The position numbers and the translations under genes are program-made. Below are positions 17,445-24,832 of a stretch of DNA of 64,000 nt, piece by piece (within the stretch, counting starts at the first letter, position 1; every line of letters begins with the position of its first letter). The DNA comes from Bryobacteraceae bacterium (GTDB lineage: Bacteria > Acidobacteriota > Terriglobia > Bryobacterales > Bryobacteraceae), in assembly GCA_030041495.1 (NCBI GenBank), contig JASHNT010000092.1, positions 1 through 64,000 on the forward strand. The letters run 5' to 3'. A model generated the notes under the pieces. That model was given only the letters and a program-made list of their open reading frames with translations, made no database searches and was not told where the DNA came from.

Positions 17445-18029
17445 GTGAAGACGAATTCCACTAGCCTGGAGACTTTCATCCGCCGGACACAGAAGCTCAC
17501 TCGCGAACTGCGCGCGTTGATGAACCGGTACCCCGAAGATCACATGGAACCGGATCAAAGAATTTTCAATCGCCTCCTTACGACTGACTGGCGCTACTTG
17601 TCCACTTATCAGGGACCCATCGAAGTGCGGTATAGGGAGGTCGTTGACTGGATCGATCAACTAGAGAGCTATCATGCTGGACTCGTCGAGCTCTGCACGT
17701 ACGAGCTAAATGTCCCGGGGAAGCTGGGGGAGCTGCCAATGAATCCTCGGCTACCTCTTTCTGGACCGCAATGCGTGCACCAACTGGAACTTCAAATCAA
17801 GGTGCTTCGTCGGTGGCAAGAGGCGCTTGCGCCAGCCAATTCCCGGCGCACCCAAATCAGGCACGATCTCCAAATCCTGGTAGACGAGCGCGGGGCCAAA
17901 ACCGTCGCCGCCGAGATCCCGGTTAACATCGATACTCTGCGAGACTTGCTCGCAGAAAAGACGAATCCTCACGGGGAGACGATGAAATCCATCGCCTCGT
18001 ATCTCAAGCGGCAGAAGTCAAATGGCTAG
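17445..18029 (+). CDS. Hypothetical island protein with possible C-terminal HTH
   Basis: GTG 17445 follows GAAGGA at a usable distance; a TATACT hexamer at 17418-17423 could be a -10 box. The 194-residue product is mostly helical, with RRTQKLTRELRALMNRYPED near the start. The last ~45 residues (ILVDERGAKTVAAEIPVNID, LRDLLAEKTNPHGET) look like an XRE-type helix-turn-helix, though weakly. No family is recognised. It follows the coiled-coil HTH gene by 49 bases on the same strand. Confidence 0.5.
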   Translation: MKTNSTSLETFIRRTQKLTRELRALMNRYPEDHMEPDQRIFNRLLTTDWRYLSTYQGPIEVRYREVVDWIDQLESYHAGLVELCTYELNVPGKLGELPMNPRLPLSGPQCVHQLELQIKVLRRWQEALAPANSRRTQIRHDLQILVDERGAKTVAAEIPVNIDTLRDLLAEKTNPHGETMKSIASYLKRQKSNG

Positions 18030-18237
18030 AGCGCGTTGCACGGACCCAGTCCGGCCCCGTGGCGCTTTCACGTCTTAAACAGTCTCCAAATTTCTCCGCC
18101 GGCTCGTCTGATTCCTCCGCAACCTCTCCGTAAAAATCGCGTAGCTTCGCCGGGAACCATTTGAGATTCTCATTTCAGGATCACCGCTGCTGTAACGGCA
18201 GCGCGAGCCAGGAACGAGTTGAACGGCAGACAGCAGG

Positions 18238-19533
18238 ATGAAGGACCTCAGCATTCAAATCGAGCACTGGCCGATCGAAAGGCTGGTCCCGAGCAAGACC
18301 AACCCCCGCACGCACACTCCCGAGCAGATCGCTCAGATCGGCGCCTCGATCGGCGAATTCGGTCTCGTCAACCCGATCCTTGTCGCACCTGACGGCGCGA
18401 TCATCGCGGGTGCGGGACGCTACCGGGCAGCTCTGACGCTTGGCATCCACGAGGTTCCGGTGATCGTGCTTCCGCACCTGTCCGAGACTCAACGCCGGGC
18501 CTTGCGAATTGCGGATAACCAGATCGGACTCAACGCTGGTTGGGATGAGCAGCTTCTCCGGGAGCAGTTGGCCGCACTGGGAAGCGACAGCTTCGATCTC
18601 ACCCTCCTTGGTTTCGAGGACGAGGAATTGGCACGCCATCTGGCCGATCCGGATACCGCCGGGCTTTCCGATGAGGACGATGTTCCAGAGCTTCCCGTTA
18701 ATCCCGTCACCCGCTCCGGCGACCTTTGGATCTTGCGCTCCGGTGGCACTCGAACCCACCGTGTGCTCTGTGGTGATGCCACCAATAAGCAAGACGTGGA
18801 GCGGTTGTTAGAGGCCCATCCCAAGCCTGTCCTCATGGTCACCGACCCTCCGTACGGCGTCGCCGTCGCACCGGAATGGCGGGAAAGAGCAGGTCTTAAC
18901 TCGCGGACCCGTCAGGCCGGCAAGCTGGAAAACGATACCCGAATCGACTGGTCCGAAGCTTGGCTTCTGTTTCCCGGCGCCGTCGTTTACGTCTGGCATG
19001 CCGGCATTCACGCAGTCGAAGTCGCCCTGGGCCTCCAACAAAGCGGGTTTGGCATCCGATCGCAACTTATCTGGGCGAAGCAGCACTTTGCGATCTCTCG
19101 CGGGGCCTACCACTGGCAGCACGAGCCTTGCTGGTACGCCGTGCGTAAAGGTGAAGATGCGCACTGGCATGGCGATCGCACACAGACGACCCTGTGGGAG
19201 GTCGCAAACCTAAATCCCTTCGGCGGCAAAGCCTTCGGCGAAAACGAAGCTACCGGTCACGCCACGCAGAAGCCTGTCGAAATCATGCGTCGCCCGATTA
19301 TAAACCACCTGCGGAAGGGCGAGGCTTGCTATGACCCATTCTTGGGAAGTGGAACGACTCTGATCGCCGCCGAGAGTAGCGGCCGAGTTTGCTGCGGCAT
19401 AGAGATCGATCCGCGCTTTGTAGATGTAGCTGTTCAACGTTGGCAGGAGTTCACGGGCAAACCGGCAGTGCTCGACGGCGACGGCCGAACGTTCGAGCAG
19501 GTTGCCCGCGCGCGACGGAGGAAGCTTGCATGA
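18238..19533 (+). CDS. ParB-like/DNA methyltransferase fusion protein
   Basis: Residues ~8-90 form a ParB/Srx-like domain (PIERLVPSKTNPRTHTPEQI, VNPILVAPDGAIIAGAGRYR). From ~160 the protein is an amino-methyltransferase of the N6-adenine/N4-cytosine group: RSGDLWIL and RVLCGDATN, motif IV DPPYGV at 203-208 and the SAM-binding motif DPFLGSGTT at 366-374, so motif IV precedes motif I as in beta-class enzymes. Such fusions are common on prophages and plasmids, often without a cognate restriction enzyme. No restriction partner is directly adjacent. The target base and site cannot be read from sequence. Likely role: protection of the element's own DNA or regulation. Confidence 0.88.
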   Translation: MKDLSIQIEHWPIERLVPSKTNPRTHTPEQIAQIGASIGEFGLVNPILVAPDGAIIAGAGRYRAALTLGIHEVPVIVLPHLSETQRRALRIADNQIGLNAGWDEQLLREQLAALGSDSFDLTLLGFEDEELARHLADPDTAGLSDEDDVPELPVNPVTRSGDLWILRSGGTRTHRVLCGDATNKQDVERLLEAHPKPVLMVTDPPYGVAVAPEWRERAGLNSRTRQAGKLENDTRIDWSEAWLLFPGAVVYVWHAGIHAVEVALGLQQSGFGIRSQLIWAKQHFAISRGAYHWQHEPCWYAVRKGEDAHWHGDRTQTTLWEVANLNPFGGKAFGENEATGHATQKPVEIMRRPIINHLRKGEACYDPFLGSGTTLIAAESSGRVCCGIEIDPRFVDVAVQRWQEFTGKPAVLDGDGRTFEQVARARRRKLA

Positions 19534-19594
19534 ACACGCTGAGATCCAGAGCGAAAGTCTCCATGGTAAGTGCGGGACCGCAACTCGGCCATGA

Positions 19595-19629
19595 CGGAGA
19601 AAGGCCGCCGAGGCAGAACCTCGGCGGCC
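19595..19629 (-). terminator. Rho-independent terminator of the second DUF3489 gene
   Basis: An 11-bp perfect stem (GGCCGCCGAGG 19603-19613 with CCTCGGCGGCC 19619-19629), 5-base loop, followed on the minus strand by CTTTCTCC. It lies 23 bases beyond the stop of the minus-strand DUF3489 gene and closely resembles the terminator at 5243. Confidence 0.75.
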
Positions 19630-19652
19630 CGCAAACGAGGACGAATGGTGCT

Positions 19653-20057
19653 TCACGCCTTGAGCGCGTAGCGGCGCTGTCCGTTTTCGGTTTCCGAACT
19701 CACCTTGAGCCCCATTCGCCGGCCGAGCACGCCGGAGATGAATCCTCGCACCGAGTGGGCCTGCCAGCCGGTCGCTTTCATCAGGTCCGACCCGGTCGCG
19801 CCGCCGGGGCGCTTCAGCAGGGCCAGACACTTCGCGGCCTTACTACCTGGGCGGGCTCCGGAACCTTTCTTGGCCAGCTTGGCGGAACTCGCCCGGTTGT
19901 GGGCCCTCTTTGCCCGAGTACCCCTCTTTGGCCGCTTTCCCTTGGATGGCGCGACGTGCCGCGCGTGTGCGCCAACGTGCGGCTTTTTGGCCGGGACCGG
20001 CTCCTGCGCTGCCCCAGGTCCCTCCACATTCGCAGATTTCTCTTGAACTTCAGCCAT
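19653..20057 (-). CDS. DUF3489 domain protein (second copy)
   Basis: ATG 20057 is chosen because AAGGAG precedes it at the right distance. The 134-residue protein has a ~60-residue Lys/Arg/Pro/Ala-rich basic tail at the N-terminus, then the DUF3489 core: CLALLKRPGGATGSDLMKAT, GWQAHSVRGFISG, RRMGLKVSSE. The core is closely related to the protein at 4964-5218. It lies in the island, convergent with the ParB-methyltransferase gene. DNA binding is likely from composition but unproven. Confidence 0.75.
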   Translation of the reverse strand: MAEVQEKSANVEGPGAAQEPVPAKKPHVGAHARHVAPSKGKRPKRGTRAKRAHNRASSAKLAKKGSGARPGSKAAKCLALLKRPGGATGSDLMKATGWQAHSVRGFISGVLGRRMGLKVSSETENGQRRYALKA

Positions 20058-20158
20058 TTTGATTTCTCCTTGAGCGGTGATTACCGCGATCACATGAGTC
20101 CCTCACTTCCTGGCGGATTGCAAGCAGAATCTTTTCAACTCGGGGAAGGAGGCACCAC

Positions 20159-20668
20159 ATGGTAGGACACGGCGCAAAACTCAGCCACAAAATGGAGCAA
20201 GCCATCGCCGCTCTGCTGTCGGCGAGAAACGTAGAAGATGCGGCCCGCCAGGCTGGAATCGGAACGAACACGTTGCGGAGGTGGATGAGACTGCCGGAGT
20301 TCGAAGCGGCTCATCGAGAAGCTCGCGAGGCTTTGCTTTCGCAGGCCATTGGGCGACTCCAGGGCGCGAGCGGCGCGGCGGCAAACACGGTGTTGAAGAT
20401 CATGCTGAGCCCAGACGTTCCCGCGGGAGCCCGGCTGCGGGCCGCCGAGATCGTGCTGGAGCAGGCGGCGAAAGCTTCTTCGTTTGAAGAACTCGAAGCC
20501 AGAATCGCGGAGCTGGAGCGACAAGCCGGCTTCAAGAAAGGTGCGCGTCGACCTTCGGCGGCGATCACTCTGGTGAAGACCACATCAGCAGTGCCTTCGT
20601 CTCCGCAACCAGCGCAGACTGAAGCCCAACCAGATCGCGCCGGTTCGAACGAAGCCGGAGGGGAGTGA
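20159..20668 (+). CDS. HTH protein resembling phage terminase small subunits
   Basis: ATG 20159 follows GGGGAAGGAGG. Residues ~8-50 (LSHKMEQAIAALLSARNVED, AARQAGIGTNTLRRWM) form a helix-turn-helix of the kind seen in terminase-small-subunit-like and phBC6A51-type proteins. A helical segment (LSQAIGRLQGASGAAANTVL) and a short coiled coil (EELEARIAELERQ) follow, then a disordered Ser/Pro tail. No large terminase gene is present, so this is probably a stranded island regulator or a phage remnant. Family call is moderate. Confidence 0.6.
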   Translation: MVGHGAKLSHKMEQAIAALLSARNVEDAARQAGIGTNTLRRWMRLPEFEAAHREAREALLSQAIGRLQGASGAAANTVLKIMLSPDVPAGARLRAAEIVLEQAAKASSFEELEARIAELERQAGFKKGARRPSAAITLVKTTSAVPSSPQPAQTEAQPDRAGSNEAGGE

Positions 20669-20672
20669 GACC

Positions 20673-20948
20673 GTGACCGAGCCAGTTCAAACGAACGATA
20701 CGGACATGATCCAATCAGCGAGCGGGCGCATCTCCGTGCCGGAGATTGCGCAACGACTCCAGATCGGACGCCTAGCCGTCTATTCGATGCTGGAACAAGG
20801 CATCATTCCCGGAGTTCGCCTCGGCCGGCGTTGGATTGTCACGCGTCGTGCGTACTTAACATGGGAAGAGACCTGTGGCCTCCATGCTGGTAATGGAGGT
20901 CCCGTTCAGGGGGAGCAGTCGGGTGACGGAGGAGTCGGATTTGTCTAA
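20673..20948 (+). CDS. Excisionase-family helix-turn-helix protein
   Basis: GTG 20673 lies 4 bases after the previous stop, with GGAGGGGAG upstream, so the two genes are coupled. Residues ~20-68 form a MerR/excisionase-type DNA-binding domain: ISVPEIAQRLQIGRLAVYSM, IIPGVRLGRRWIVTRRAYL. Residues after 70 are Gly-rich and probably unstructured. It may act as recombination directionality factor for the integrase at 14496-15731, or as a transcriptional regulator; both are inference. Confidence 0.7.
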   Translation: MTEPVQTNDTDMIQSASGRISVPEIAQRLQIGRLAVYSMLEQGIIPGVRLGRRWIVTRRAYLTWEETCGLHAGNGGPVQGEQSGDGGVGFV

Positions 20949-21211
20949 ATCGCTAGCTCCGATATCTCCAGGCCCGACTCGTTGAGCTTGAAACTCCAAG
21001 TGACGCTGTGGCTTCAGTCACATCGTCACGACTACTCCACACCAGTCCTGGACCGGGGAACCGACCACGGTTCCCAATCATTTTTATCCTTGCCGATGCA
21101 CCAACCGGGAACCAGACGCCGTTGTCTCTCGGGCTCGAACTGCGGGGAGTCTGAAAGCGGCGAATTGGACTCGTGTCCGCGCTAAGTGGTGCCTCGAAGT
21201 TCAGGTCAGTG

Positions 21212-21570
21212 CTAGTAGGAACCCTGGTAATCGCGGCGAAGAGGTTTGAGCCGACCCTCACCGATGATTTGTCGGCCCGAGAAAAATATCACTGTATTGC
21301 GAGAAACAAGGGCGACAATGGCCGAGGAACGACGCGCGGAAGCTGACCGGACGAGGCTAATCGCCTGCTGTTGGTTAATCTGCGCGCAGTAGTCAATGCC
21401 ATCCTTTCGCGTCGATTTGACCTGGACGGCAAACTTGCGCTTACCCTTCTTCGCAACGAGATCCACGGGGCCCCGACTCCCCTGCGCGCGACCCATTCAA
21501 ACCCCCTCCGTTCCAGGAACTCGCCAACCTGAAGTTCCTTGCGGCGGCCGTAACCGTAGTTAGCAGCCAT
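21212..21570 (-). pseudogene. PD-(D/E)XK nuclease-like gene with a frameshift
   Basis: The frame from ATG 21570 reads MAANYGYGRRKELQVGEFLE and RRGFEWVARRGVG, then leaves the family pattern; the next frame continues with GPVDLVAKKGKRKFAVQVKS and runs to the stop at 21212. The join restores a small Holliday-resolvase/restriction-endonuclease-like protein of ~119 residues with D in PVDLVA and the Q-x-K of AVQVKST as likely catalytic residues. One extra G or C in GGGGCCCC (21467-21474) would repair the frame. So it is either a recent pseudogene or an assembly error. Confidence 0.6.
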
Positions 21571-21812
21571 AATCCCGATTCTACTCCAGCGAAGGTTGGC
21601 CTAATCGCGGTTGGTCATCTGCTGCCGACCGTTGTCAGCGAAGTAGGCTTCCGCGTTGACCCGCGCACATGCTACTTCCGCGTGCGATTTCGGGCCAGGA
21701 ATCCGGATGGCTTCCCGTTCTGGGCTTGGCCGGATCGGGAACTAACGCGATGGCGACTTCACGGGAGCGATCCTCCACAACGCGTTTCGGGAATCGAAGG
21801 ACAATCGCGGGA

Positions 21813-22526
21813 TCAAGGCTTGTGGAGCGCACACGCTAAAATGTCCATCACATCGCCCTTTTCGACGCCTACAACAAAGCAGCAATCGCAGCTCTTACAC
21901 CGGACGTGGACATTCCCGATGCTGCGATCGCACGCAACATCGTATTCATCCTGATGGCCGCATTCACCGCACTCGATATGGAGCTTTCCACAGTGGTCGC
22001 ATGTTCCGAAGCGGGGACCGCCTTCCGAATAGTCCCAGTGGATATCGCCAGGACATCCGACCCAAGCTTTGCAGCTGTCTCCAAGATACTCGCCCCAGTC
22101 TGTTTCCATCGCTGACTCGAGCGTCATCACGCTCAAGTCGATGCCGGCGGCCTTCGCCCTTTTCTCTGCGCCGGAGGTGAATCCAGTCGTCGTTATGAGA
22201 ACACCTTTATCCGCGCCGACGTCCTCCAAGAAACCAATGAATGCGTCGACTGTTTTGATGTCGACCTTGGCCTTGTAGAGCTTACATTCGATCGCAAGCT
22301 TTATCTCATGTCCAGCGATATCGCCCGTCACCCAAACGTCGATTTGCCGGGTGACACCGCTTCGCACGCCGGTGATCTTATGGTCCCGAACCACGGTGCA
22401 GTCTGGGTACTTCTCCTGGGTATCGGCGACGACCTTTTCGTAAAGGCGCCACTTTACATCCCCGTCCGCGGGCTCAGGAGTCCAGTCGGGCGACTCCGGA
22501 AAGGGATCCGGCATAAGAAGCGGCAT
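21813..22526 (-). CDS. Mrr-like restriction endonuclease with zinc-ribbon tail
   Basis: ATG 22526 is chosen; the longer frame upstream would run through the neighbouring gene. Residues ~25-135 match Mrr-type PD-(D/E)XK nucleases: D63 in RQIDVWV, E80 and K82 in LAIECKLYK, and the helix GFLEDVGADKGVLITTTGF. The last ~90 residues contain several Cys pairs (CDHCG, CGECG, CKSC), as in zinc ribbons. Mrr-type enzymes cut modified DNA; the added zinc region may bind nucleic acid. No ribosome binding site is visible directly before the start; instead a 20-bp perfect hairpin ends 10 bases upstream. Part of a possible two-gene defence unit with the HEPN-like gene. Confidence 0.75.
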   Translation of the reverse strand: MPLLMPDPFPESPDWTPEPADGDVKWRLYEKVVADTQEKYPDCTVVRDHKITGVRSGVTRQIDVWVTGDIAGHEIKLAIECKLYKAKVDIKTVDAFIGFLEDVGADKGVLITTTGFTSGAEKRAKAAGIDLSVMTLESAMETDWGEYLGDSCKAWVGCPGDIHWDYSEGGPRFGTCDHCGKLHIECGECGHQDEYDVACDRSIGNVHVRCKSCDCCFVVGVEKGDVMDILACALHKP

Positions 22527-22536
22527 CGTCTTATAT

Positions 22537-22620
22537 GAGATCAACACACCGTCACGTCGCCCGCAACCAGCGCTGCGCGTCCGCTCAGGTTGTCGAACGC
22601 CGTGACGGTGTGTTGATCTC
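22537..22620. repeat. Perfect 20-bp inverted repeat at a gene junction
   Basis: GAGATCAACACACCGTCACG at 22537-22556 is exactly the reverse complement of 22601-22620; the spacer is 44 bases. The right arm lies inside the end of the HEPN-like gene, the left arm covers its stop codon and ends 10 bases before the Mrr-like start. There is no T-run after it, so it is not a standard terminator. Confidence 0.85.
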
Positions 22621-23182
22621 CGCCACTTCCGCTTAGGTCTCGCGGCGTTGTAGGCAGGTATCGCCCTCGGAGAGCTCCACCATGTTCCATGCGCTCTCGA
22701 ATGCTCGTTTCGACACGGTGGAGTAGCCAATTGTTTGCGACTTCAAAAATCTCAAAGACTACGTTGAAAACACCCTTTGTAAATTTCACCGGCCTGTCCT
22801 TCGGAGCCAATACTCCCGGATGGACGTAATTCCGCAGACCGCGTAATTCATGGACGAATCCGGCGAGGTTTGTCCGCCTGCCCCAAACGACCATTCTCTC
22901 TGGGGGGAACCAAGAGAGCTCTGCGGCTATGTTGATCAACTCGGAGTAATTGAAGTCGAGAGCCTTGTTTCTCTTCCTCCGGAAGCCCCTCTTTGCCTTT
23001 CTCTGGTATGCCGTCGTTTTCCTGATTTCCCCTGGGTACAGAAAACACATCGCCTGCAAGAGTCCCTCGAGGGCGGCTGCCTGCATGATGCACGCAGCAA
23101 GGAAGGCCTTCCCGCGTAGGCATTTCCGCGCTTCGCGATGGTAGAGACGCGCTGCTTTCTGAAGGCGTTCGGAGATAAACAT
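22541..23182 (-). CDS. HEPN-like hypothetical protein
   Basis: 213 residues from ATG 23182. The first ~125 are helical and resemble HEPN/DUF4145-like domains: CIMQAAALEGLLQAM, YSELINIAAELSWF and ELRGLRNYVHPG. The last contains R114/R117 and H121, fitting the loose R-x(4-6)-H motif of HEPN ribonucleases or their relatives. A basic segment (RKAKRGFRRKRNK) lies at ~61-73. The final ~25 residues are encoded by the inverted repeat and its spacer, so the natural C-terminus may differ. It lies just upstream of the Mrr-like gene on the same strand. Family assignment is tentative. Confidence 0.5.
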   Translation of the reverse strand: MFISERLQKAARLYHREARKCLRGKAFLAACIMQAAALEGLLQAMCFLYPGEIRKTTAYQRKAKRGFRRKRNKALDFNYSELINIAAELSWFPPERMVVWGRRTNLAGFVHELRGLRNYVHPGVLAPKDRPVKFTKGVFNVVFEIFEVANNWLLHRVETSIRERMEHGGALRGRYLPTTPRDLSGSGGDQHTVTAFDNLSGRAALVAGDVTVC

Positions 23183-23419
23183 GCGAGATTTATAGTCACA
23201 CTCGCGCGCGGCAATCGCAACTTGGCACGGTTAAACGGATGGCGACTTGCCAGGACTGATCGACTCGGCCGCTCCCTTTGTTGAGATTCGCGGCAGCCGA
23301 GCGCGTTTGTAAAGAGTCATCTTCAGCTTCTCGCGCTGCGGTCAGGACCTACAGCCGGGTCGCGAAGGTTCTCGTCCGATCTACGATGGAGTTTCAGGGG
23401 TATCGCCTAAGGAGCATAA

Positions 23420-24478
23420 ATGACCTTCCCGATAGTTATCGAAAACACCGAAGCGATTGGCGAACTGCAGGGCCAATCCATCCGGATTTCCACCCTGGCT
23501 GCGACATCGCTGCTCTTGGCAGCCCGCGGCGCTGACAAGATCTTGCTGCCAACTCCATCTGACGCCGACCGGCTCGTAGCCGAAAGAGGCCTCCTTGCCT
23601 TGCCCCCAGACCGACGGGCGGCCGTCGAAATGGTGGATCAGAACGGCGAAATCCTTAATCGAGTGCAGCACCACCTGAGCCCGTTGCGTGCTTGCGCTCA
23701 GAAATGGCCGGAGGACGCATTTGTCGGCTTCCTCGCGGACTTCGCGTATCAGGTCGCATTGGGTGCCCGATTTAAGGCTGCAATAGGTACGGATGCGGTT
23801 TCAGTGGTCCGGGAATTCATACCGATCGTCGATCCTTCCGTCTTCCGAGGCGAGGCTGGATTCCGTTTCGCAGAGCTCGCAGCATTGATCTGCAGCTATG
23901 AGCCCGCAGCACTAAATCATGGCGCACTACGCACGGAGATTGACGCGGGCTCGGGCCTGTCCTGCCGTCTATGGAGGCTCATCGAGACAGCAGAATTCCC
24001 CGAGGTCATCGAAGGTTCCGGCAAGCTGGGCTGGGTCGAACATCCCCTCGTTGCTCTCCGACATTTGCGAAATAGCTGGAGCAGCTACCTCCAAAATAAG
24101 GAGACGGCGGCATTGCTGAAGTCGACCAGTACGATCGCTGGCGTGGGTGCGAAGGTGCATCCCTCTCTCGGGATTGCGAAGGCCGGAGCCGACGTGCTGG
24201 CCAACTTCACCAATCCAAAAGAGGGATACCGACCGCCGTTCTTCCCGCTGGGGCCATCGATCCAAGGCATTTATCGGATGGCCCTCGCAAGCGTTTCCGC
24301 GAACGCCCGCCCCACGCCAGGCACGATCTTCACTTTCGCGACCTGCAAGGGCGGTAGGGACGGTATTTCTTGGCTGAACGCCGGCGAAGAGGGAAAGTTG
24401 GAGCGAGAGGCTGCTGACTTGGACGGCGCGAGGACCCGTTGGGTACAAGCGCAGAAGACGCTCGCAAGGATCATTTAG
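23420..24478 (+). CDS. Orphan 352-residue island protein
   Basis: ATG 23420 follows AAGGAGCATAA, a good ribosome binding site. The product is a soluble-looking mixed alpha/beta protein with no signal peptide or membrane segment. Visible stretches include TLAATSLLLAARGADKILLP, PSVFRGEAGFRFAELAALI and ASTIAGV-like small-residue loops around 230. No family or catalytic motif is recognised. It is the last gene before the tRNA end of the island and has its own promoter region (23183-23419), divergent from the HEPN-like gene. Confidence 0.65.
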   Translation: MTFPIVIENTEAIGELQGQSIRISTLAATSLLLAARGADKILLPTPSDADRLVAERGLLALPPDRRAAVEMVDQNGEILNRVQHHLSPLRACAQKWPEDAFVGFLADFAYQVALGARFKAAIGTDAVSVVREFIPIVDPSVFRGEAGFRFAELAALICSYEPAALNHGALRTEIDAGSGLSCRLWRLIETAEFPEVIEGSGKLGWVEHPLVALRHLRNSWSSYLQNKETAALLKSTSTIAGVGAKVHPSLGIAKAGADVLANFTNPKEGYRPPFFPLGPSIQGIYRMALASVSANARPTPGTIFTFATCKGGRDGISWLNAGEEGKLEREAADLDGARTRWVQAQKTLARII

Positions 24479-24723
24479 TCGCGCCAGGAATAACACGTCG
24501 GCCTCCGTCTCGGGACCGATCCGAGTTCGATGTTAATCCGGTGAAACGCCGGTCACTGAATCAGGGTGACTTTCGCATTCAATGTCCACGTTCGACCATT
24601 CTTCTGGCATGCAGGTACACTGCTACAGCGCGGCCCGGTCACGTCGACGCCTGCGCATGGTTGCCCGCTCCCGACACGCGTCGTCTCTCGTTGTCTCTCG
24701 GGGGCTGTAAGTCGTTGAAAGAT

Positions 24724-24798
24724 TGGTAGCGCTAACGAGAATCGAACTCGTATTTAAGCCTTGAGAGGGCTCCGTCCTAACCGTTAGACGATAGCGCC
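24724..24798 (-). tRNA. tRNA-Glu (anticodon CTC)
   Basis: 75 bases including an encoded CCA. Acceptor stem GGCGCTA/TAGCGCT, D arm as in tRNA-Glu (GTCTAACGGTTAGGAC), anticodon stem GAGCC/GGCTT around the loop CTCTCAA (anticodon CTC, codon GAG), T stem ACGAG/CTCGT with loop TTCGATT. Its 3' end faces the island at 14.5-24.5 kb, the orientation seen when an element integrates at a tRNA 3' end. Confidence 0.93.
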
Positions 24799-24832
24799 AC
24801 TGACAGCCATTATACTCCGGGCGCATCCCTGT

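Noticed and set aside
20953-21261. Minus-strand 102-codon frame after the excisionase-like gene
   Set aside because: Ser/Arg-rich, no family, overlaps the nuclease-like gene; not supported.
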